From: Corynebacterium sp. TAE3-ERU16
GTDB taxonomy: Bacteria; Actinomycetota; Actinomycetes; Mycobacteriales; Mycobacteriaceae
Direction: 5' to 3'
NCBI RefSeq assembly: GCF_019209935.1
Contig: NZ_JAHUTN010000001.1
Coordinates: forward strand, 372,001 to 436,000
Length of the DNA: 64,000 nucleotides
The notes under the pieces: model-generated
The model's database searches: none
The model's input: the letters and a program-made list of their open reading frames with translations, nothing else
What the model was told of the DNA's origin: nothing
Translations under genes and position numbers: made by a program
In this document: in pieces, positions 15,812-22,900 of the stretch
Layout: each line of letters begins with the position of its first letter
Numbering within the stretch: position 1 is the first letter of the stretch

Positions 15812-16683
15812 CGTGCGACCTCCGGGGTTGTTGCGGCTACGAGTTCCTGCTGTGGGCTGGTGGTGAGGCTGCAGCGTAGGGCTTCGAGGCCCTTGGCGGT
15901 GACACGGATGGTTGGGGCACCGAGCTCCATTTCTCCGGTGGTGCGGTTTTGGAAAGTGGTGCCGGCTCGGTGGACGAGGCGTCCGGTGTCGATTTGGGTT
16001 TGTCGTGCTTCCCAGTGGGAGCGACGGCCTTTGGTGCGGAAGATCCAGCCGAGGGTGTGCATGTGGTGGAACAGTCGGTCGCGTCCGATGTTGATGTTGG
16101 GGTCTCGGGATAGGATCTTGGCTGTTTCTGCGACGGACATGTCGCCGTTGGCGGCGGCGAGGTGTGTCCATGCGTGGGCGGCTGGTTCGAGCCTGCGTGC
16201 GCGGGCGGCGTTCTCCGCGGCTTGTTGTTGGGCGTGCTTGAGGGTGGTGGCGAGTTCGATGATGAAGTCGGGGTTGGAGAGTGTGGCCTCGATGGTTTCG
16301 GGGGTCATGGTGGTTTCGGCTTCGCGGGTTTTGATTGCGAAGTACGCCTGAGCCGCCGCGACCTCGGGCTTGTTGGGGTCGCCGTTCATCGCCACGAGGT
16401 AGGCCGCGAACCTGGTGAGGTGGAAGTCCTCTCGGGGCCGTCCAGCAGTCTTTTCAGCCGATGCCCTGAAAAGACTGGCGATGTCCTGGCTTTGGTTTTC
16501 GGCGGCCTTGATAGCCCGGGTCACCGGGACCTTGAACTCGTTCCAGCGCGGGTAGCCCATGAGGGGCATGAGTTCACGGGCGGACCAGTACTCGGTCGCG
16601 TCCTCGCGGGTCCGCCGGACCCCATCGAACGGTGTTGCTGGATTGGTTGCCCCACTATCTAGAGGCATGACAGAATTACGCAT
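15808..16683 (-). CDS. Phage antirepressor with KilAC domain
   Basis: A 291-residue protein. The N-terminal part (about 28-130) has the DinD/BRO-like pattern EYWSARELMPLMGYPRW, SLFRASAEKTAGRPRED, and FAAYLVAMNGDPNKPEVAAA. A helical linker follows. The C-terminal part (about 180-275) is a KilAC DNA-binding domain (MSVAETAKILS, then HHMHTLGWIFR). Such proteins inactivate a phage repressor or rewire gene expression after DNA damage. It starts at ATG 16683 behind GGAGTTGA. Its place on the minus strand in the middle of the tail genes is unusual, since antirepressors normally lie in the immunity/early region. Confidence 0.85.
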   Translation of the reverse strand: MRNSVMPLDSGATNPATPFDGVRRTREDATEYWSARELMPLMGYPRWNEFKVPVTRAIKAAENQSQDIASLFRASAEKTAGRPREDFHLTRFAAYLVAMNGDPNKPEVAAAQAYFAIKTREAETTMTPETIEATLSNPDFIIELATTLKHAQQQAAENAARARRLEPAAHAWTHLAAANGDMSVAETAKILSRDPNINIGRDRLFHHMHTLGWIFRTKGRRSHWEARQTQIDTGRLVHRAGTTFQNRTTGEMELGAPTIRVTAKGLEALRCSLTTSPQQELVAATTPEVAR

Positions 16684-16806
16684 GATTCAACTCCTCGTAA
16701 GTTGAGTCCACGCTCCGGGATGTTTGCCGCATCGCCGGAGCTCTTTTGTTTGGTTGTAGTGGCGGCCACCACCACTGGTTTGAATGTACAGCCACCCCGG
16801 AAACTA

Positions 16807-16826
16807 TGCAACCCCCAAGGGTTGCA
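16807..16826. promoter_or_regulatory. Palindrome upstream of the antirepressor gene
   Basis: TGCAACCC and GGGTTGCA flank CCAA, an eight-base perfect inverted repeat. It lies one base beyond the stop of the small HTH gene and about 125 bases before the antirepressor start. It could be that regulator's operator or a short terminator. Confidence 0.4.
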
Positions 16827-16827
16827 A

Positions 16828-17046
16828 CTAGGGGGTGTTGTTCCGTTTCGTGATTTTGTACAGCAAGTTCCGATGCGTTCCCGCAGCATCAGCGATCTCC
16901 TGACGACGGATCCCCGCCTCAATCGCCGCTTCGATTGCAGCCGCGCGGGCAGCAGCCCGTTCCTGCACAATCTTCTTAGCGTTGCGGGATTCTTCACTCG
17001 CTCGGCGCACCTCAGCGAGCAACCGTTGCTTTTCTACATCATCCAT
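16828..17046 (-). CDS. Small HTH DNA-binding protein
   Basis: A 72-residue protein from ATG 17046 with a GTAGGAT site. An N-terminal charged helix (about 1-35) leads to a helix-turn-helix (AAIEAGIRRQEIADAAGTHR, then NLLYKITKR). It lies directly upstream of the antirepressor on the same strand and next to a palindrome, so it probably regulates this local operon. A similar compact HTH is seen in many actinobacterial prophages. Confidence 0.72.
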   Translation of the reverse strand: MDDVEKQRLLAEVRRASEESRNAKKIVQERAAARAAAIEAAIEAGIRRQEIADAAGTHRNLLYKITKRNNTP

Positions 17047-17096
17047 ACTGGCGATCCTACTTTCACAGCGATTGGCCCCCCGATGTCCACACCGCA

Positions 17097-17744
17097 CTAC
17101 TCCACACGCACCCACCTACCGCACCGCTTAGATGAAAACGCCTTATCAGACGGGTCAATAGCCACAATCGGCTGATCCTCAAACCCCCCGTTGACGATGA
17201 TGTCGTCTATCGATCCACCTAAACCAGACAGACGCTTCCAGTAACACGCAGCAGAAGCATCGACTGCCCGGTACGTACCAGGTTCTATCTCAGTGCCAAC
17301 CAAGTAAGTTCCATCGGTAAAAGAAGAATCAGAACTAGCCGCTACCTCCGGTGAAGTAACTGCTGGTGAGCCACTTTCTTCCGCGGCACCCGTATCTGGC
17401 ACCACAACTTCTGGGCACTTATATTCGATAGACACATCCGCAATAGCACCAGCCTTATCAGAAGCAAGATCACCGTTTCCGATGCCGTGTACAACTGCCG
17501 TAACTAACTGGTTTCGGCTAGCTCCTGAACGGGCGGAATCACAAAGAACCCCGGAGACCTTCTCCAAACTCGAGGCATCGATAGTCACTCCCTCGCCAGA
17601 TAGCTTCGCTATCGCTGCATCCTGACGGGTATCCCGTTCCGGTGCTGGTACTTCCGTTTTCTGGCTATCGTCCGCCGAACATCCGCCAGCTATCAGGGCC
17701 ACCGCACCTAGTGCCAGAGCTCCGCGAGCAAACCTCGAGCTCAT
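17097..17744 (-). CDS. Prophage-encoded lipoprotein
   Basis: A 215-residue secreted protein. The signal peptide (residues 1-21, MSSRFARGALALGAVALIAG) ends in an AGGC lipobox-like site with Cys22, although the -3 residue is Ala rather than the usual Leu. An N-terminal domain with two Cys (about 68-115) is followed by a Ser/Ala/Pro-rich linker (about 118-140). The C-terminal domain (about 143-215) has the actinobacterial pattern GTYLVGTEIEPGTYRA, a Cys-Tyr-Trp-Lys core and GGSIDDIIVNGG. A lipoprotein in a prophage moron island suggests lysogenic conversion or superinfection exclusion. A GAGGTACAGGA leader precedes the start. Confidence 0.8.
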   Translation of the reverse strand: MSSRFARGALALGAVALIAGGCSADDSQKTEVPAPERDTRQDAAIAKLSGEGVTIDASSLEKVSGVLCDSARSGASRNQLVTAVVHGIGNGDLASDKAGAIADVSIEYKCPEVVVPDTGAAEESGSPAVTSPEVAASSDSSFTDGTYLVGTEIEPGTYRAVDASAACYWKRLSGLGGSIDDIIVNGGFEDQPIVAIDPSDKAFSSKRCGRWVRVE

Positions 17745-17971
17745 TTTCCTGTACCTCTTTCATTTTGGCTGATCCTATGTGGCCAGTATGCCCGTATCCC
17801 GGCATTGTCCCCGCCCCGGGGGACCTTGGCGGGTGGCCCCTGCCGTCTACCCCCTTCTAGCAAGGGGTACGGTCATCGCAGGTCGTGAAGCAGCCAATCC
17901 GCCATCGGGGCGTGACCGGAGTGTCGAGCTAGCAATACTCACGTAAGACATGGATAATTAGAGATACGTAG

Positions 17972-17988
17972 TGGACTGTAGGAGTCCA
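17972..17988. promoter_or_regulatory. Putative operator of the toxin-antitoxin pair
   Basis: TGGACT and AGTCCA flank a five-base centre, 26 bases before the antitoxin ATG. An AT-rich stretch (GGATAATTAGAG) that could hold the -10 lies just upstream. Autoregulation by the antitoxin is inferred from this placement. Confidence 0.4.
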
Positions 17989-18014
17989 TGCCGACATGAG
18001 TGGAAGGAGCAGGC

Positions 18015-18467
18015 ATGGCACAAGTCAATGATGTAGCAAGGTACATACTAGAACGCCAAGATGTCCCAGTGAGCACCATGAAGCTCCAGAAGCTCGTGTA
18101 CTACTCCCAGGCATGGAGCTTGGTATGGGACGAAAGGCCCCTATTCCATGAGCGTATTGAGGCATGGGCGAATGGGCCGGTCACACGCGAACTTTACCGT
18201 CAGCACCGCAGGCAGTTCACAGCTGATGTCGATATGTTCGACGGCGACTCGAATCGCCTCACTAGTGATGAGAGAGAAACCATCGACGCGGTACTGGATG
18301 CTTACGGGCACCTCAGCGGCCAGCAGCTGAGTGACCTGTCGCATAGTGAGAGGCCTTGGCGGGATGCACGCGGAGACATTCCCAATGGGGACCCATCAAC
18401 CAACGAAGTCAGCCAAGAAGTCATGCAAGACTTCTACAGCGCGATGCAGTCCGCTTCCCCCATGTAG
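18015..18467 (+). CDS. Panacea-domain (DUF4065) antitoxin
   Basis: A 150-residue protein with the Panacea/DUF4065 pattern: an N-terminal VARYILERQDVPVSTMKLQK followed by LVYYSQAW, then FHERIEAWANGPVTRELYR, and the C-terminal LSHSERPWRDARG. SocA and GepA belong to this family, and in PanAT systems the domain neutralises many unrelated toxins. GGAAGGAG precedes ATG 18015. The partner gene begins two bases after its stop. The unit has its own upstream region and a downstream terminator, as expected of a self-contained module. Interaction with the partner is inferred from this arrangement. Confidence 0.88.
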   Translation: MAQVNDVARYILERQDVPVSTMKLQKLVYYSQAWSLVWDERPLFHERIEAWANGPVTRELYRQHRRQFTADVDMFDGDSNRLTSDERETIDAVLDAYGHLSGQQLSDLSHSERPWRDARGDIPNGDPSTNEVSQEVMQDFYSAMQSASPM

Positions 18468-18469
18468 TA

Positions 18470-18985
18470 ATGGGGAGGAAAAGTAGAGCTGAAAAGAAGC
18501 TCGCAAAGCAAAAAAACAACGCGGGCGGAAAACACCCTCCAAAAGTAAATGCCCCTTCAGATAAAAAAGGGGTTCCGAGGGAAGCCACTAATTCCGGTTC
18601 CTACCGTGACAAGAAGGTGCAATGGACGGCACGAGAAATCGACATTGATTCAGGCAACACCTCAGACGGGCGGAGGTGGAAGCTAGAAGCCTCCGAAACG
18701 GTTGAACTCCTCAAGTTCTTGGAAGAAGTAAGCAAAAAGACATGGGGACAGTGTGAGACCGAAATAGCCGGCAGACACCGACGCAACCATGACCATCCAA
18801 TCACAGACTTGAGTCCGTCTGCTCAAGACAGGCTACGTGAGCTACCTGCAAACGAAGAGCGACTTTTCAGATTTAGGTTGAGCGGGAAACGCCGCCTCTG
18901 GGGATTTCGGTCAGGGGAAACTTTCCGCGTGCTCTGGTACGACCCAAATCACGAGGTTTATCCAGTCAGTAAAAAACACACTTAG
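18470..18985 (+). CDS. Putative toxin partner of the Panacea antitoxin
   Basis: A 171-residue protein from ATG 18470. The first 45 residues are Lys-rich and disordered. A helical middle (about 75-120) follows. The C-terminal 40 residues hold a compact strand block (LFRFRLSGKRRLWGFR, then FRVLWYDPNHEVYP). That block recurs, as far as I recall, in small toxin-like proteins with a RelE-type beta sheet, but I cannot name the fold with certainty. The gene is more AT-rich than the phage structural genes. It is coupled to the antitoxin and followed by a strong terminator. The target is unknown; RNA cleavage or a translation block are the usual possibilities. Confidence 0.7.
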   Translation: MGRKSRAEKKLAKQKNNAGGKHPPKVNAPSDKKGVPREATNSGSYRDKKVQWTAREIDIDSGNTSDGRRWKLEASETVELLKFLEEVSKKTWGQCETEIAGRHRRNHDHPITDLSPSAQDRLRELPANEERLFRFRLSGKRRLWGFRSGETFRVLWYDPNHEVYPVSKKHT

Positions 18986-19016
18986 TTGACGAAAGATCCT
19001 CTATCCGCCTCCGACT

Positions 19017-19046
19017 AGCCCCTACCCGACTCCCTGGGTGGGGGCT
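19017..19046 (+). terminator. Terminator after the toxin-antitoxin pair
   Basis: AGCCCCTACCC pairs with GGGTGGGGGCT around an eight-base loop, followed by TTCG. It marks the right edge of the accessory island before the tail chaperone gene. Confidence 0.65.
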
Positions 19047-19130
19047 TTCGCGTGCTCAAACTGACCGCGGGGCGGTTCGTGGGAATCTCCGGGTGCCATA
19101 CCCCCTAACCCCTTACCGGAGGACCCCACT

Positions 19131-19568
19131 GTGACCGCATTTCCCGAGCTCACGAAACTCGTCGACAAGTCTGATCTGTCGTTCACTGTCGGACGGAAGA
19201 AGTACGACGTCTGCCCCACCGCCGCCGCTGGTCTGCGCGCGCAGGCCGCCATCCAGAATGAACTCGCGGCGGGCATGCCGGCGTCCCGCCAGTGGGAGAT
19301 CGCTGTCGATCTGATGGGTGGCCGCTACAACACGGAGACCGGGGAGATCACCGGTGGTGTTGCGGGTGATCTGATCAAGGCCGGTGCCTCCTACGCGGAA
19401 CTCCGCCGCGTCGTGATGACGGTGTTCATCCACGCGTGGATCGGCCCGGAGCCGGCGGAGCAGTACTACAAGGACGGCGTTCTCGACCTGGGAAAAGTGA
19501 TGGAGTCCCAGACACCGACGGAGGAGACGCCGAAGGAGGAGACGGATCCCGACGCCGAGACGGACTGA
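19131..19568 (+). CDS. Tail assembly chaperone, short form (gpG-like)
   Basis: A 145-residue protein from GTG 19131 with a GGAGGA site. The folded part (about 1-120) has an N-terminal beta segment (LSFTVGRKKYDVCP) and helices ending near DGVLDLGKV. The last 20 residues are a Thr/Glu/Pro-rich tail. Chaperones of this kind coat the tape measure while the tail tube polymerises. A -1 slippery heptamer at 19490-19496 diverts some ribosomes into the frame that ends at 19912, giving the longer form. Confidence 0.88.
   Translation: MTAFPELTKLVDKSDLSFTVGRKKYDVCPTAAAGLRAQAAIQNELAAGMPASRQWEIAVDLMGGRYNTETGEITGGVAGDLIKAGASYAELRRVVMTVFIHAWIGPEPAEQYYKDGVLDLGKVMESQTPTEETPKEETDPDAETD
19490..19496 (+). other. 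-1 ribosomal frameshift site (GGGAAAA)
   Basis: G GGA AAA is in register with the chaperone frame (CTG GGA AAA GTG), a perfect X XXY YYZ slippery heptamer. Slipping back one base leads straight into the open frame of the second chaperone segment. Lambda G-T uses the closely related GGGAAAG. Confidence 0.88.
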
Positions 19569-19912
19569 TCTATGACCCCGCCGCCGGCTGGTACGACCCC
19601 CGCCCCGGGGCGTACTTCCCCGAGGACCCCGGTGGTGGGCCCTGGCACCCGGATCTCGGGATCCGCGACTGGTGGAACGAACCGGAGGAACAGGGCCCGG
19701 ACGTCCCTACGTGGGCGGACATCCTCACCCACTGGAATGACGTCGAGTGTGACCTTCACGAGGTGTACGGCGTCGACGTCGAATCGGGGGTCCTCGATGA
19801 GCGGTCGTGGCGATGGCTGGAAACCCGCGTCGTGCATCTCCTCGGGCGTCCGTCGAATCTCTCCCGCTCCCTCGGATACTGCGACACATCTACACCTGAT
19901 CTCTCTCTCTAG
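19496..19912 (+). CDS. Tail assembly chaperone, frameshift extension (gpGT-like)
   Basis: The T-like part, read only after the -1 shift; it has no plausible start of its own at the right place. It adds about 138 residues: a Gly/Asp/Glu-rich linker, then a Trp/Asp-rich region (YDPAAGWYDPRPGAYFPED, WADILTHWNDVECDLHEVYG) and a C-terminal helix with RSWRWLETRVVHLLG. The fused product would be about 260 residues. In lambda the T segment binds the tail tube while G binds the tape measure. Its stop is 13 bases before the tape-measure ATG. Confidence 0.82.
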   Translation, partial: SDGVPDTDGGDAEGGDGSRRRDGLIYDPAAGWYDPRPGAYFPEDPGGGPWHPDLGIRDWWNEPEEQGPDVPTWADILTHWNDVECDLHEVYGVDVESGVLDERSWRWLETRVVHLLGRPSNLSRSLGYCDTSTPDLSL

Positions 19913-19925
19913 CTAGGAGCCCCGC

Positions 19926-22900
19926 ATGGCCGCACTCGATCTCGGAACACTGAACGTCAAGATCGACGCGGACACGAGCGGTTTCGACACCGGTATCAAG
20001 GGCGTGGAGGCGTCGCTCAAGTCCGCGGAGAAGGCCGCCGCGAAGGTCGAGAACACGAAGATCGACGTCACACCGGCGGGGCGCCGTGAGCTGGATGATG
20101 CGGCCCGCTCCGCGTCGAAGCTGGGCACCGAACTCGGGCGTGCCGGTGCCGCGGCTGGCGGGATCAAGGGCCCGTCGGGGCTGACTCGCGACACTGTCGC
20201 CGCGACGGAGGCCACCCGTGAGCTGGTGACCTACATGGGCCGGGCTGGGGCTGCCGCCGGTGGGATCAAGGTCCCGGCCGGTGAGGCCGTTCACCTGCGC
20301 GAACTGTCTGCGGAGGCTCAGCGGGCGTCGTCGAATCTCGAGAAGCTGCGGGAATCATCGTCGCGGGCCGCGGGGTCCTCCGGCCTGGGTGGGCTGGCGA
20401 ACACGATGAAGCAGCTCGGCCCGGCGCTGGGTATCGGCGGCCTCGGGTTGACGACGTTCCTCAAGGGCCTGGGGCGGCTCGAGTCCATCGACACGTCTCA
20501 GGCGAAGCTCCGCGGCCTCGGGCATGACGCGGAGTCCATCTCGGCGATCATGGCCGATTCCCTCGCGTCGGTGAAGGGCACCGCGTACGGGCTGGGTGAC
20601 GCGGTGTCCACCGCGGCGTCTGCCGTGGCGTCCGGTATCAAGCCCGGCGATGACCTGTCCAAGACGCTCAAGACCATCGCGGACACGTCGGCTATCGCCG
20701 GGACGCAGATGAGCGACATGGGCCTGATCTTCAACTCGGTCGCCGCGCGCGGCAAGCTGCAGGGCGACGACCTGATGCAGCTGCTTTCGCGTGGTGTGCC
20801 GGTCCTGCAGATGGTCGCCGATCACCTCGGGGTGACCGCGGCTGAGGCGCGGAAGATGTCGGAGGACGGGCAGATCTCGTTCGAGATCTTCCGGGACGCG
20901 ATGGCCGGCGCTATGGGCGGCGCCGCGTTGGAGATGGGTAACACGTTCCGCGGCTCGGTGGAGAACACCATCGCCGCTCTCGGGCGTCTCGGTGCGGCCA
21001 CCCTGCAGCCTGGGTTCGAGGTCCTTCCCGGGATCCTCGGGGACATGACTGACGGGATCAACGTCCTCACGGATAGCGTCGGCGGTCTGGTGACGGTGTT
21101 CGGGTCGGTGCCGGGACCGATCCGTAACATAGCGCTCGCGTTGGTGGCCGCGAAGATCGCCCAGTCCGCGTTCAACTCGGACATTGGAGGGGTGAAGGGG
21201 CACGTCACGAAGGCAACCGCCGCCGTGGACGCCTACCGCGCGTCGGTAAAGCTGTCGGCTGCTGAGCTGCAGGCGTCGAACGCTGCGCTCACCGCTCACG
21301 GTGCCCTGCTGGGTGGTGTGGTCGCCCAGTCGCCGGCCCTGTCCCGGATGGATGACGCGTTCCGGCGTGCGTCTGTCGGAGTGGAGATGTGGGCCACGAC
21401 GAACGGGCATGCCGCTGGTACCGCCCGTGGTTTGGGTGCCGCCGCGGGTGTCGCCGCTGCCGGTGCGAACGGGTTGAAGTCCGCCGCCGGTGGGCTCGTG
21501 GCTGCGCTGGGTGGCCCGTGGGGCCTGGCGATCACCGGAGCGACCCTCGCACTCGGGGCGTGGATGAACCACGTCCAGGAGGCGAAGCAGCGGGAGCAGG
21601 AGGCCGCCGCCGCTACCCGCGACTGGGCGGAGGCGTTCAAGTCGTCGAACGGGGAGATCACCGCCGCTATCCGCGAGAAGGCCATCGCCGCGGTCCAGCA
21701 GTCGGAGCTGAATCAGGTGGTCGAGGACGGCACCGTGAGCCTCAAGGAGGCGACGGAGGCCGTGATGGGTGCCCCGGGCGCGTATGAGCAGCTGCGGCAG
21801 GCGTTGACGGATCTGATCGAGCCGAACCAAGCGTTGATGGAGATCCAGGACCTCCACGGTAAGGGGTGGGACAAGGAACAGAATGCCCGCGTGGAGCTGG
21901 CGCGTAAGGCTGTTGCGCAGCGCGATGCCCTTGACCGGTTGCACGGGTCTATGGCCGAGGGGATGCAAACCGCGGAGGAGGCCGCAAATACCGCCAAGCA
22001 GCTTGCTAGGGAGCAAGAGAACGCTGGTGATGCCGCGGACAAGGCCGCCGCTGGGCACGGTGTCCTGAACGATGCCCTCGGCGCACTGGAGGACCAGTCG
22101 AAGGGCGCCGACAAGGCGATCAAGCAGATGCGGGACACGATGCTGTCCCTCACTGCGGACCCGGAGCTGCAGCTGCAGTCGTATCTGGGTGAGGCCGCCG
22201 AGGCGATTGAGGGCCTGGCGAAGGCCGCCGGCGGGATCAACTCGCTCGACATGACGACTGGGTTCTTTGACCAGACGACGGAGGGGGGCCGGAAACTCCA
22301 CGCGCAGATGCTCGAAGTCCGTGATTCGTTGTACGAGGTTTCCGCGGCGGCGTACGACACGGCGATCAAGACCGGGCATTCGCAGCTTGAGGCGCTGCAC
22401 ATCGCGTCGGACGCGGCGGAGGGCCAGATCAAGGCGTTCCGTGAGCAGGCCGAGGCGGCTGGTATGACGCAGGAGCAGATCGAGCTGCTGTCGTCGATGT
22501 ACGGGCTGATCCCTGACCGGATCCTGACGCAGTTCGAGACGCAGAGCCTCGAGGAGGCGAAGCGGCTTCTCGACGAGGTTCACCTCGGGCTGGGGAACAT
22601 CGACACGGAGAAGCACCAGCTGCACATCGACGCGTCGGACGTCGAGAGCCTCAAGCCGAAGTTGGAGGAACTCGGGCTCAAGAAGACAGAGCTGGTGGAC
22701 TCCAAGGGCCGGATCATTTTCGAGGCGGACTCGAAGGCCGCGGAGCTGGTCATCGATGCGCTGGACAACGAGGTCCGGGACCTGACGAGGTCGCCGAACA
22801 TCCTGAACCTCGACGCTGATACGGCTGAGGCGGTCGCGAAGCTGAACGAGGCGGAGATCCAGGCGACGCACATGCCGCCGGGGACGATCAAGCTCCTCGC

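Noticed and set aside
16702-17175. 157-residue plus-strand frame opposite the HTH gene
   Set aside because: It crosses the palindrome and the HTH gene in antisense, with no ribosome site or pattern.
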